From Christensenella intestinihominis (GTDB lineage Bacteria; Bacillota; Clostridia; Christensenellales; Christensenellaceae): a stretch of 64,000 bases of DNA. Position 1 is the first letter of the stretch. Each line of letters opens with the position of its first letter. Under the pieces are notes generated by a model that saw only the letters and a list, made by a program, of their open reading frames with translations, ran no database searches and was not told where the DNA came from. The stretch is taken from assembly GCF_001678845.1 (NCBI RefSeq), contig NZ_MAIQ01000003.1, forward strand, positions 124,001 to 188,000, given 5' to 3'. Shown here in pieces: positions 27,241 through 35,072 of the stretch. Made by a program: the position numbers and the translations under genes.

Positions 27241-27630
27241 TCATTCGTTTGGGGGAAGCGCATTTTTGTTTTTATATGCCCGCCATTCCTTTTGGAATGA
27301 AAAGGTTCCCAGCATGCCGCACACAAGCGCATAGCCGAACACCACAATCAAAATCCATTCCATCACGCCAAGCTGTATAAAATAGGCGCTTATCCCGTTT
27401 GAAAGTACAAACAGCACCAGCAGGACCAGCGCGCACACGCGGCTCTGCTTAAAATACATGCCCAGCGTAAGGCCGCCCACCAGCGCCACGCTGATCAGCG
27501 CCAGCGCGCCGTAAAACGACATGGAAATGAGCGCGTTGAGGCACAGGAACGCCCCGCCCAGCACGCCCCATATAATATAAGATTTCGTTTTCTGCGAGGT
27601 CTGTTCCCGCCAAAAGGTTTTCTGGTCCAT
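27241..27630 (-). CDS. Small four-helix membrane protein, unrecognised
   Basis: 129 residues. A polar N-terminus MDQKTFWREQTSQKTKS is followed by four hydrophobic segments (about 18-37, 40-58, 65-83, 88-108) and a charged C-terminus KEWRAYKNKNALPPNE. No ribosome binding site of the strong type is visible before the ATG. It stands alone between a terminator and the surface-protein gene. No family is recognised. Confidence 0.55.
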   Translation of the reverse strand: MDQKTFWREQTSQKTKSYIIWGVLGGAFLCLNALISMSFYGALALISVALVGGLTLGMYFKQSRVCALVLLVLFVLSNGISAYFIQLGVMEWILIVVFGYALVCGMLGTFSFQKEWRAYKNKNALPPNE

Positions 27631-27666
27631 ATGTTTATTCTACCATATTTTTATGGGATAGTCATA

Positions 27667-27703
27667 TAAAAAAACGGCCCCGTCCGCAATGGATGGAGCC
27701 GTT
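27667..27703 (-). terminator. Terminator of the 27729 surface-protein gene
   Basis: Stem built from AACGGC/GCCGTT with an inner CCGTCC/GGATGG pairing, followed on the minus strand by seven T residues. Confidence 0.7.
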
Positions 27704-27728
27704 CCCCTTTTCCAGGTAATATACTTTG

Positions 27729-29834
27729 CTATTTCTCGCAATGCCGCCTTTTCCGCACCACTACGGCCGTTCCTGCCACGATCGCCGCTCCCGCAGCCAC
27801 CGCCAGCAGGATGTACGGCGCCATATCCGCCGTATCGCCCGTCTTTGGCGTGCCCGCCGTTGACGGCGTTTCCGTGCCGCCCGCTTCCGTCATGCTTCCC
27901 TTTTCGGCCAGCGCGTATTTACTGAAGTGTTCTGTCTGGATGTAGGCCATGCCCTTATCCTCTGTCACTCCGTATTCCGCCGTGGTCTTATCGTCATTAA
28001 TACGGTGCACCGCCAGCTTCGCCGTATCATATCCTTCCGGTACCGGGATGCCCACTACCACCGGGCCTTCCGGCTGTATCGCGTTTCCTTCCGCATCCAC
28101 CAGCGTGATGTCGTACAGCACGAATTTGCCCGCCTTATCCTTCAGCAGTTCCTTTGCGTCCGCATACGCCGCGTCTGTTTCCGCAACCGGTTGCACAACC
28201 AGGCGCGCGCCTTCCGGCACCGCCGTGGTGTCCGCGTGCAGCGTTACCCCTGTCGTCGGACACTGGTAATAAACGTCCTTTTCAACGGGCTGGGGTTCGC
28301 CCGTCGCCGGGATCACCGTATCGGCAAGGCTGACCTCCTGTGCCAGCGCTTCATCGCTGAAATATTTCCCGCAATCCGGGCAATACCAATATTCAATATT
28401 TCCGGGCTCTATTGCCGTCGCTTCTTTTGCATCCACCCTGACGGCATGATGGGTATGCGTAATGATTTCATCTCCCGCCGCAACCGCAGACCCGTTGACC
28501 GCCACTTCGCCGCCGCCTTCATTTTTTACGGTAATGCCGTCCGGCATACCGGAAAGGCTTACATCGCCGGACAGGATATTGATTTCATCTCCCGCCGCGG
28601 CGGAAGCGGCTTTTTGGCCAATCCCTTCCGCGCCGACAACGTATGCCGTCTCGCCCGTGCCTGCCGCGGTAAATTTCGCTACCGTGTTGTCTTCCCCCGC
28701 CGGGACATAATCGGTGGGGTTCGCCTCATGCGTCCCGCCGGTGACCGCCAGGGCAGACGTTTTATCTTCTACGGTGCCCAGCGTTCCAAGGATACTGCCG
28801 CCCGTGGACGTTCCTCCGGCCACCGTGATACTCCCGGTTTTCCCGTTTTGGCCCTGCACCACAAAGGGCATTGCCTCCGCGTTCACAGCAGCAGTCGAAC
28901 CTTCCGGGAATGTAATACTGCCTTCATTTCCGTCGCCGGTTACCTTCGCCACTACGCCGTATTTTCCTTCGAGCGTACCGCCGTTGACGATCGTCTCTCC
29001 ATACGATATGACCGCCCCGGCAGCGCCGCCGTTGAACGTGCCGCCGTTGATTTCCGTTGTCGCTCCGGCTGTCGTGCTGATTGCCGCATTATACGCCGCG
29101 CTGCCCGCGCCGTTGCAGGCAAACGTACCGCCCTCGATGGTCAGGTTATAGCCCGCATTGTTGACCGCCGCCAGATACTGGCCGCCGCTGTAAATAACCG
29201 ATCCGCTGCCCTTGATGGTCAGGTTCCCCAGGTTCGCGATCACGATGCTCGGCCCCGTGATGGTTTTTCCGTTCAGGTCAAGGATCATGCGGGGCTGCCC
29301 CGCGCCCAGGGAATATTCGCCGAAGTTAATATTTTGGCCCTGCCCCATCCCGATATTTTTAAGCAGGGTAACCGTATATGTCCCGTCGCCGTTCGCCGCA
29401 ATGCTTGCCGCGCCTTCGCCCCATGCGGCTATAATTTCCTCATTTGTGGTTCCGGGCTTAAACGTAAACGTTGCCGCATCCTCCGCCGTATCCCCGCTGT
29501 TTGCCGCCAACAAGGGCGCAGGAGCCGCAAACATGGCCGGCCCTGTTGGTATGTCCGCAGACCCCGGCTCAGTTGTCTTATCCGGCTCTGCCGAAGGTTT
29601 TTCCTCCGGTTCTTCTCCGTCCATTACAGGCGTGGCGTCACATTCGCCCTCGTGCCCCGCTTCAAGGACGCATCCCTCCGTAAGCGCGCATCCCTCCGGG
29701 ACGCTTTGGGATTCCTGTGCCGTCGGCGCGCTTTCCGTTTCCTCCCCGGCGAACGCGACGCCGCCGAAAAGCGTCAGCACAATTGCCATGCACAAAACAA
29801 TACCCAGCCATGCTTTGCATTTATACTTTTTCAT
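27729..29834 (-). CDS. PKTGD-anchored surface protein with beta-helix repeats, under the putative invertible promoter
   Basis: 701 residues. Signal peptide: KCKAWLGIVLCMAIVLTLF, cleaved near AFA. A low-complexity acidic region holds two CxxxxxC-type pairs (residues 48-66). From about 120 to 400 come parallel beta-helix-like repeats (NLTIKGSG, NLTIEGGTF, TEINGGTF, TIVNGGTLEG). A cysteine pair WYCPDCGKYFSDEAL lies near 485. A beta-rich wall-proximal domain and the sorting signal TPKTGDT, a hydrophobic helix and RKRRH end it. It shares only the anchor type with the 18-24 kb cluster. GGGAGTGAG lies before the ATG. Its promoter region lies inside or next to the element at 30016-30229. Confidence 0.85.
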   Translation of the reverse strand: MKKYKCKAWLGIVLCMAIVLTLFGGVAFAGEETESAPTAQESQSVPEGCALTEGCVLEAGHEGECDATPVMDGEEPEEKPSAEPDKTTEPGSADIPTGPAMFAAPAPLLAANSGDTAEDAATFTFKPGTTNEEIIAAWGEGAASIAANGDGTYTVTLLKNIGMGQGQNINFGEYSLGAGQPRMILDLNGKTITGPSIVIANLGNLTIKGSGSVIYSGGQYLAAVNNAGYNLTIEGGTFACNGAGSAAYNAAISTTAGATTEINGGTFNGGAAGAVISYGETIVNGGTLEGKYGVVAKVTGDGNEGSITFPEGSTAAVNAEAMPFVVQGQNGKTGSITVAGGTSTGGSILGTLGTVEDKTSALAVTGGTHEANPTDYVPAGEDNTVAKFTAAGTGETAYVVGAEGIGQKAASAAAGDEINILSGDVSLSGMPDGITVKNEGGGEVAVNGSAVAAGDEIITHTHHAVRVDAKEATAIEPGNIEYWYCPDCGKYFSDEALAQEVSLADTVIPATGEPQPVEKDVYYQCPTTGVTLHADTTAVPEGARLVVQPVAETDAAYADAKELLKDKAGKFVLYDITLVDAEGNAIQPEGPVVVGIPVPEGYDTAKLAVHRINDDKTTAEYGVTEDKGMAYIQTEHFSKYALAEKGSMTEAGGTETPSTAGTPKTGDTADMAPYILLAVAAGAAIVAGTAVVVRKRRHCEK

Positions 29835-30015
29835 ACAACACTCACTCCCTATTTATTATTTTATATTCACTGTCTTTTTTACTTTTTCGTTGACCACGTT
29901 TCGTTTATCTTTTATACTTTATATATCGGGATATATTTGCCAGCCCGGCCAAACCTTCTTTTCCAATCTAAATTCGCTGTGTCATTTTTTAATTCGCGGC
30001 GCAGCGGCGTGTTTA

Positions 30016-30032
30016 TTGCGATAATATACATT
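30016..30032 (+). repeat. Left inverted repeat of the putative invertible segment
   Basis: TTGCGATAATATACATT; its exact reverse complement is at 30213-30229. It lies 181 bp upstream of the surface-protein start codon. Confidence 0.85.
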
Positions 30033-30084
30033 TCATAAATAAAAACCGCGCAAGAATCAGGGAAATCTCCCACAAAAATAAATT

Positions 30085-30113
30085 TTTTTACTGATTTTGC
30101 CGATTTTTGTCAA
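30085..30113 (-). promoter_or_regulatory. Weaker leftward promoter inside the segment
   Basis: Minus-strand TTGACA (30113-30108) and TAAAAA (30090-30085) with 17-bp spacing. In the present orientation this points to the surface-protein gene, with a leader of about 250 nt. Confidence 0.4.
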
Positions 30114-30139
30114 AAAGTGATAATTTTGTCTTGTAATAA

Positions 30140-30169
30140 TTGACAAAAATGGCTTCGAGATGCTATTCT
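30140..30169 (+). promoter_or_regulatory. Rightward promoter inside the segment (extended -10)
   Basis: TTGACA, 18 bp, then TATTCT preceded by TGC (extended -10). In the present orientation it points away from the surface-protein gene and towards the TfoX-C-like gene; inversion would aim it at the surface protein. Confidence 0.5.
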
Positions 30170-30212
30170 GTCCTAGTAGGGTAATATAATTTTGTACCTT
30201 ATAAAATTAGTT

Positions 30213-30229
30213 AATGTATATTATCGCAA
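30213..30229 (-). repeat. Right inverted repeat of the putative invertible segment
   Basis: AATGTATATTATCGCAA, exact reverse complement of 30016-30032. Complementarity stops at the next base on either side. Confidence 0.85.
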
Positions 30230-30453
30230 CAAAAAAGCAGGGGGGAACTTTCGTTCCGGCCTGCTTTTTATATGACCGCAATAATCCAGATTTCTTATAC
30301 TACCATTTTTCATCCTTTCGTGCAACACGGTTTGTTTTTTGCAAAGCAAAAATCCTTCCCCATACGGAAGGCGCAGGGCTTGGGCGCGGCGTGATTGCCG
30401 GATTGCGTGTTTTCCAAAAACGTGCTATGCTTTGCAAAAGGAGGTGCATGCCA

Positions 30454-30708
30454 ATGGGCGAACTCTCAAAATGCATCAACATCGGAAGCGTGCTGGAAGA
30501 ACAGCTTGAGCAGGCTGGAATCCATACGCCGGAAGAATTGGAAAAGGCCGGAAGCCGCGACGCATGGCTGCGCATCAAGGCGGCCGATCCTTCCGCGTGC
30601 CTCAACCGCCTGTACGCGCTGGAAGGCGCAATACGCGGTGTGCGCTGGCACAGCCTTCCGCCCGAAGTAAAAACGGAACTCAAGGATTTTTACCAAAAAA
30701 TGAAATAA
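30454..30708 (+). CDS. Stand-alone TfoX C-terminal-domain protein
   Basis: 84 residues matching the helix-hairpin-helix-like C-terminal domain of TfoX/Sxy: LSKCINIGSVLEEQLEQAGI, TPEELEKAG and CLNRLYALEGAIRGVRW are characteristic. In many Bacillota this domain occurs alone, without the N-terminal domain, and its role is unclear; it may bind nucleic acid or protein. The start at 30454 is preferred: AAAGGAGG ends nine bases upstream, while the in-frame ATG at 30448 is only three bases from it. The gene lies downstream of the rightward promoter in the putative switch. Confidence 0.75.
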   Translation: MGELSKCINIGSVLEEQLEQAGIHTPEELEKAGSRDAWLRIKAADPSACLNRLYALEGAIRGVRWHSLPPEVKTELKDFYQKMK

Positions 30709-30716
30709 GCGAAACC

Positions 30717-30752
30717 AAAACAGGATGCCCCGCGAAGCGGCATCCTGTTTTT
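30717..30752. terminator. Bidirectional terminator
   Basis: Perfect AAAACAGGATGCC/GGCATCCTGTTTT stem with T-tracts on both strands, between convergent genes ending at 30708 and 30785. Confidence 0.85.
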
Positions 30753-30784
30753 CGTTCCCGTCTTACATACCCCGCATTGCCGCG

Positions 30785-32194
30785 TCATACGTGCCTGATG
30801 TCCGTATGGTCCGAAATTTCGGAGCTCAGCGTTTCAATATCATCCACGGAAAGCCCGTGGATATCCCCGTGCCCCGTGCACCGCGCAAACACCCGCAGCT
30901 CCTCCGCCGAAGCGTTGAGGAAATTTGCCACGCGCTGCGCTCCCTTGTCCACCAAAAGCCGCGCGCGCAGTTCCGGGTCCTGTGTGGCAATGCCCATCGG
31001 GCAGGTGCCCTTGTGGCACACGCGGTACCGCTGGCACGCAAGCGCGATCAGCGGCGCCGACGCCATGGCAACCGCGTCCGCGCCCATGGCGAGCGCCTTC
31101 ACAAAGTCGCGGCTGGTGCGCAGGCCCCCGGTAATCACAAGGTCGATATCGAGTCCGTTTTCCCGCAGGAATTTCTTCGCGCGGTAAAGCGCGTACACCG
31201 TCGGCACGCTGCTCGCGTCCTTCAGGAATTTAGGCGAGGACCCCGTCGCCCCGCCGCGCCCGTCCACCGTCACAAAATCGGGGTGTGCGGGCGCAAGGAA
31301 CGCAAGGTCTTTTTCAATGTGCCCCGCCGCGATTTTCACGCCCACGGGCCGTCCGCCGCTGCGTTCCCGCAGCTCCGACACCAGCCGTTGCAGGTCGTCC
31401 GGCGTATTGACCTCTTCAAAGCGGGACGGGCTCACCACGTCCTGCCCCACCGGCTTCCCGCGCAGTGCCGCAATTTCGGGCGTTACCTTGCCGCCGGGTA
31501 AATGACCCCCCATTCCCGGCTTGGTCCCCTGCCCGATTTTAATTTCAATTGCATCCGCGCCGCGCAGGTTCTCATCCGTCACGCAATAACGGTTGGGCAC
31601 ATACTCAAAGATATACCGGTACGCCTCCGCCTTTTCCTCCGGAAGGATGCCGCCCTCACCGCTGCATATGGCGGTTTTTGCCATTGCGCTTCCCTTTGCA
31701 AGGGCAATCTTGGTCTCCCGCGAAAGCGCGCCAAAACTCATGTGCGAAATATAGACCGGGCTTTCAAGCACCATCGGCTTCCGGGCGTTCCTGCCGATGA
31801 CGGTGCGCAGGCTGACCGGCGCGCCGTCATCAAGCGGCGGGGTTGCAAGCTGCGCGCCCAGGAGCACGATGTCGTCAAAGCCGGGCACTGCCATTTGCGT
31901 ATTCATGGGCTCGGTAATCGATTCGCCCGTTTCCGCAAGCGCGTGGATTTCGTCTAAAAGGCCGCCGTCATGATGCACGAACTCCTCCGGCCATGCAAGC
32001 GGGTCCGGGGCGCTTTTTTCCGGTTTTTCCGCGGCCGCGGGCGGCGCAGCCGCTTCCCCGTCCCGGCCTTTGTACATCGCCTTCGGCCCCATACACACGG
32101 GGCATTCCCAGCTGTCGGGGAGCTCGGAAAATAAAACGCCTTCCGCGTCCTCGTCATAGGTATTGCCGCAAAGCGCGCAAATATATTTTGCCAC
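30785..32194 (-). CDS. Rubredoxin-glutamate synthase (GltB central/FMN domain) fusion
   Basis: 469 residues. An N-terminal rubredoxin (1-40) has CALC (about 6-9) and CPVC (about 32-35) iron ligands. A linker rich in Ala/Pro/Lys follows. Then a glutamate-synthase-type FMN barrel: GEGGILPEEK, KIGQGTKPGMGGHLPGGKV, DFVTVDGRGGATGSSP, GGLRTSRDFVKALAMGADAV, and the iron-sulfur cysteines in CQRYRVCHKGTCPMGI. The amidotransferase domain is absent. Start set at GTG 32194, ten bases after GGAGG, giving the classical rubredoxin opening VAKYICALCG; the TTG at 32203 lies too close to the RBS. It clusters with rubrerythrin and PerR, so it probably passes electrons or senses redox state; the reaction is not certain. 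Confidence 0.87.
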   Translation of the reverse strand: MAKYICALCGNTYDEDAEGVLFSELPDSWECPVCMGPKAMYKGRDGEAAAPPAAAEKPEKSAPDPLAWPEEFVHHDGGLLDEIHALAETGESITEPMNTQMAVPGFDDIVLLGAQLATPPLDDGAPVSLRTVIGRNARKPMVLESPVYISHMSFGALSRETKIALAKGSAMAKTAICSGEGGILPEEKAEAYRYIFEYVPNRYCVTDENLRGADAIEIKIGQGTKPGMGGHLPGGKVTPEIAALRGKPVGQDVVSPSRFEEVNTPDDLQRLVSELRERSGGRPVGVKIAAGHIEKDLAFLAPAHPDFVTVDGRGGATGSSPKFLKDASSVPTVYALYRAKKFLRENGLDIDLVITGGLRTSRDFVKALAMGADAVAMASAPLIALACQRYRVCHKGTCPMGIATQDPELRARLLVDKGAQRVANFLNASAEELRVFARCTGHGDIHGLSVDDIETLSSEISDHTDIRHV

Positions 32195-32224
32195 GATCTT
32201 CAATCCTCCCCCGGGTTCAGCCGA

Positions 32225-32767
32225 TTAGTAGTTTTCCGCTTTGATCTGGAAATATGCCTGCGGGTGCGCGCACACCGGGCACATCTGCGGCGCCTTCGGC
32301 CCGATCACAATATGGCCGCAGTTTGCGCACTGCCAAATCCTGTCGCCGTCGCGCGAGAACACCAGCCCGTTTTCGAGGTTCTCCACCAGCTTACGGTAAC
32401 GCTCCTCGTGCTCCTTCTCGATCTTCCCGACCATCTCGAACAGGAACGCAATGCGGTCAAAGCCTTCCTCTTTTGCTTCCTTGGCGAAGGTGGCGTACAT
32501 ATCCGTCCATTCGTAATTTTCACCGTCCGCCGCATCCTTGAGGTTCGCAGCCGTATCCGGGATATCGCCCTCGTGCAAAAGCTTAAACCAGATTTTCGCG
32601 TGCTCCTTTTCGTTTCCGGCCGTCTCCTCAAAAATAGAGGCAATTTGGTTCAGGCCCTCTTTCCGCGCCTTGGACGCATAATAGGTATATTTGTTCCTCG
32701 CCTGTGATTCCCCCGCAAATGCCGCCTGCAGGTTCGCTTCCGTTTTTGTTCCCTTTAAATTTTCCAT
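32225..32767 (-). CDS. rbr: Rubrerythrin
   Basis: 180 residues, normal size. Rubrerythrins reduce hydrogen peroxide in anaerobes. Diiron ligands lie in the four-helix bundle: [13 protein letters not shown] (about 15-27), [15 protein letters not shown] (about 46-60), and [29 protein letters not shown] split over two helices (E and H). The C-terminal rubredoxin-like ligands are CANC and CPVC (about 148-164). It lies between the rubredoxin-GltB fusion (31 bp) and the PerR-type gene (20 bp) on the same strand: one stress operon. Confidence 0.95.
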   Translation of the reverse strand: MENLKGTKTEANLQAAFAGESQARNKYTYYASKARKEGLNQIASIFEETAGNEKEHAKIWFKLLHEGDIPDTAANLKDAADGENYEWTDMYATFAKEAKEEGFDRIAFLFEMVGKIEKEHEERYRKLVENLENGLVFSRDGDRIWQCANCGHIVIGPKAPQMCPVCAHPQAYFQIKAENY

Positions 32768-32786
32768 TCTGATCGACCCCTTTTCT

Positions 32787-33176
32787 TTAATTTGTTTTCT
32801 TTATCTTGCAGCCGGGGCAGAGCCCGGCAAATACAATCTCATGCCCGTCCACGTCAAACCCGTGCTTATCCGTGATCCTGTCTTCCAGCCCGGAAAAATA
32901 CGGCATATCCACGTCAAACACCCTGCCGCATTCCCGGCAGCGGATGTGGTAGTGCCTGTGCGTCACGGGATCAAAGCAATCCGCCCCATCCGGTATTTTC
33001 ACGTGGGCAATTATTCCCTCGTTCGTCATTTTATTGAGGTTCCGGTATACCGTCGCCTTGCTGATTGCCGGGTGCTCCTGCGCAACCATGGCATACACCT
33101 CTTCTGCCGTCGGGTGATGCATTTTTTTCAGCTGTTCGAGTATGATGTTTTTCTGTAATGTATTGCGTGTTTTCAT
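32787..33176 (-). CDS. perR: Fur-family peroxide regulator, PerR-like
   Basis: 129 residues. The winged HTH holds [30 protein letters not shown] split by a short linker. The regulatory metal site pattern [11 protein letters not shown] matches PerR Asp85/His91/His93, and structural zinc cysteines occur as CREC and CPGC. The start at MKTRNTLQ is preferred: AAGGAAACGGAA lies upstream, and an in-frame start 30 bp earlier falls in the operator. First gene of the perR-rbr-rubredoxin/GltB operon and next to its own operator, so autoregulation by peroxide is likely. Fur or Zur is less likely given the neighbours. Confidence 0.88.
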   Translation of the reverse strand: MKTRNTLQKNIILEQLKKMHHPTAEEVYAMVAQEHPAISKATVYRNLNKMTNEGIIAHVKIPDGADCFDPVTHRHYHIRCRECGRVFDVDMPYFSGLEDRITDKHGFDVDGHEIVFAGLCPGCKIKKTN

Positions 33177-33190
33177 TTCCGTTTCCTTAT

Positions 33191-33205
33191 CGATAATTAT
33201 TATCA
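33191..33205. promoter_or_regulatory. Fur/PerR box
   Basis: Read on the minus strand, TGATAATAATTATCG is a 7-1-7 inverted repeat matching the Fur-family consensus at 14 of 15 positions. It lies 15 bp upstream of the perR start. Confidence 0.8.
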
Positions 33206-33273
33206 ATTAATATTATATATCATTAATTTCATCTTGTCAAGCGTGGTTCCATATTATTTTTAAAAAACAAAAA

Positions 33274-33305
33274 AGGCTGTCCGGCCGTATAGGGCCGGGC
33301 AGCCT
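33274..33305 (-). terminator. Terminator of the CDGSH gene
   Basis: AGGCTGTCCGGCC/GGCCGGGCAGCCT-type stem (one G-T pair region), followed on the minus strand by a long T-rich stretch. Confidence 0.75.
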
Positions 33306-33332
33306 GGAGCTTTTCTGCCCACAAGGAATTTT

Positions 33333-33980
33333 TTATTCTTCTCCGCCGTCCATATGCATTGCGTCGCAGAAGGGTTTGTTGGCAGAGTTTCCGCACCGGC
33401 AGAGGGTCACGCGGTTCCTGACCTCGTATACCGTTCCGTCCTCGGCTTCGATCTCGATGCCGCCGCGCACCCAAAGCGGGCCGTGCATGCCTTCCGGCTC
33501 GTCCTCGACCACCGCAATTTCTTTGGGCAGCTTTGGCTCGATCTTTTTGCCGTCTTTTACGGCCGTAAGCCGCCCGGACGGGCAGTTGCATGCCTGCCTT
33601 ACGGCGGTCTCCCCGGTTTCCGCATCGTTAATCAGCCGCCACGTGCTTCCCGCCGCGTCGCAGAACCGCGCGACCGCGCACAGGCCCTCCGCGTCCATCA
33701 GGTCCATTCCGTCGCCGCGGTAAACGATCGCCGCTTCGTCGTAGCTTATATTATCCGCCGTTTCCGTGCCGTCAAAGCCGTGCATGTGGCTGCCGTCGCA
33801 GAAGGGTTTGTTCTTGGAGTTTCCGCACCGGCACAAATGATATGTTTCCTCGGTTTCAAACTCCCTGCCGTCCACCCAGTGCGTGGATTCGCCCGCGCCG
33901 TCCGCGCCGATCTTCATTTCCTTCAGGGGCACGTTCCCCGTGACCTCATACGGTCCGTCCTTCAATACTTTGATCCGCAT
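33333..33980 (-). CDS. Double CDGSH iron-sulfur protein
   Basis: 215 residues with three metal-binding parts. CDGSH-type motif 1 is CRCGNSKNKPFCDGSH (about 49-64). A middle domain carries cysteines in CAVARFC and QACNCPSGRL, resembling divergent Fer4 domains. CDGSH-type motif 2 is CRCGNSANKPFCDAMH (about 195-210). Both copies keep the 3Cys-1His set of a redox-labile 2Fe-2S cluster, although the second has AM in place of GS. Function of bacterial members is unknown; redox sensing or electron transfer is likely. It lies upstream of the perR operon, with its own terminator. Confidence 0.9.
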   Translation of the reverse strand: MRIKVLKDGPYEVTGNVPLKEMKIGADGAGESTHWVDGREFETEETYHLCRCGNSKNKPFCDGSHMHGFDGTETADNISYDEAAIVYRGDGMDLMDAEGLCAVARFCDAAGSTWRLINDAETGETAVRQACNCPSGRLTAVKDGKKIEPKLPKEIAVVEDEPEGMHGPLWVRGGIEIEAEDGTVYEVRNRVTLCRCGNSANKPFCDAMHMDGGEE

Positions 33981-34070
33981 ACGCTTTCGCTCTCCATATC
34001 GTTTTTATTTTTACCTATAACCGTGGAGAAAGCAAGGTAAACATGGAGTCTTGACGCAGGGCCGCGGACA

Positions 34071-34112
34071 AAAAAAACAGGAGCCGCGCCCGGTTTCCCG
34101 TCCGCAGCCCCC
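34071..34112 (-). terminator. Probable terminator of the transketolase operon
   Basis: GCTGCG/CGCGGC stem with a larger loop, followed on the minus strand by eight T residues (plus-strand A8 at 34069-34077). The stem is imperfect. Confidence 0.5.
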
Positions 34113-34126
34113 GCAGCTTTGTTTCG

Positions 34127-35071
34127 TTACTTTTTCGCAATCACTTTTTTAGCCGCCGCGGCGATGTCCTCCGCACGCATGCGGAACTTTTCCATCAGGA
34201 AGGGCATCCTGCCCACCTCGCCGAAGTGGTCCTGTATCCCGATATATTCCATGGGCACGGGGTACTCCCGGGCAAACGCCTCCGCAAGCGCGCTTCCCAG
34301 CCCGCCCACAACATTGTGGTTTTCACAGCTTACCGCGCAGCCCGTTTTCCGCACGGAAGCGATTGCCGTTTCCGTATCGACCGGTTTTAATGTATGCACA
34401 TTGATTACCTCGGCGCTGGTTCCCTCTTTTTCAAGCAGCGCCGCCGCCTTCATGGCTTCCCCGGCTTCAATGCCCGTGGCGAACAGTGTCACGTCCGTCC
34501 CCGCGCGCATCACGTCCGCTTTCATCAGTTGGAACCGATATTCCGGGTCCGTGAAATAGCTCTGGGCCGGGGCCTTGCGGAACAGCCGGATATAGACGGG
34601 GCCTTCGTACGCAAAAATTTCAGGCATGGCCTTGGCCAGCTGGTCCCCGTCTACCGGCTCGAAAATAACCATTCCGGGAATGGAGCGCATCACGCCCACA
34701 TCCTCCACACTCATGTGCGTGCCTCCGTTAAGCTCCGCGCTGATGCCCGGGTCTGTCCCCACAATTTTCACGTTCCGCTTTGCATAAGCAATGGAGATTG
34801 CCGCCTGGTCGCAGATGCGCCGCGTCACAAACGGGCAGAACGAGAAAATAAACGGCTTGAAGCCATAGCTCGAGAGTCCGGCCGCGATACACGCCATATT
34901 CGCCTCGGCAATGCCGACGTCAAGCGCGCGTTCGGGAAATTCCTGCTGCAGGCCGAGCGTCCCGTTCGCCCGCGCGAGGTCCGCGTCCAGCACCATCACC
35001 GTTTCATCCCTGCGCATTTCTTCTTTCAAAAGCCCGGCGAGTACCGCCCGCATTTCCATTGTTTCATACAT
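34127..35071 (-). CDS. Transketolase, C-terminal subunit
   Basis: 314 residues: the pyrimidine-binding and C-terminal domains of transketolase as a separate polypeptide. The catalytic Glu region is DVGIAEANMACIAAGLSSYG (about 52-71), and LKPVDTETAIASVRKTG and ENHNVVGGLGSALAEAF follow. The start MYETMEMRAVL lies one base after the stop of the N-terminal subunit and follows GGGGAGGTG, so the two are co-translated. Split transketolases are common, but in carbohydrate loci they often act on unusual ketoses (for example apulose 4-phosphate or sulfofructose). Last gene of the 34-45 kb leftward locus. Confidence 0.92.
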   Translation of the reverse strand: MYETMEMRAVLAGLLKEEMRRDETVMVLDADLARANGTLGLQQEFPERALDVGIAEANMACIAAGLSSYGFKPFIFSFCPFVTRRICDQAAISIAYAKRNVKIVGTDPGISAELNGGTHMSVEDVGVMRSIPGMVIFEPVDGDQLAKAMPEIFAYEGPVYIRLFRKAPAQSYFTDPEYRFQLMKADVMRAGTDVTLFATGIEAGEAMKAAALLEKEGTSAEVINVHTLKPVDTETAIASVRKTGCAVSCENHNVVGGLGSALAEAFAREYPVPMEYIGIQDHFGEVGRMPFLMEKFRMRAEDIAAAAKKVIAKK

Positions 35072-35072
35072 G

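Larger units (their letters stand above)
30016..30229. promoter_or_regulatory. Candidate invertible promoter (phase-variation switch)
   Basis: A 180-bp AT-rich segment bounded by perfect 17-bp inverted repeats and holding two divergent TTGACA boxes. It lies between a surface-protein gene (leftward) and a TfoX-C-like gene (rightward). The organisation matches known invertible promoters in gut bacteria, including cell-wall protein switches in Clostridioides. No recombinase gene is nearby, so it would have to act from elsewhere. Only the repeats and boxes are seen; inversion is inference. Confidence 0.6.

Noticed and set aside
27927-30038. 703-codon plus-strand open frame antisense to the surface-protein gene
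   Set aside because: Antisense of a protein with signal peptide and PKTGD anchor; its end runs into the inverted repeat and it has no start signal.
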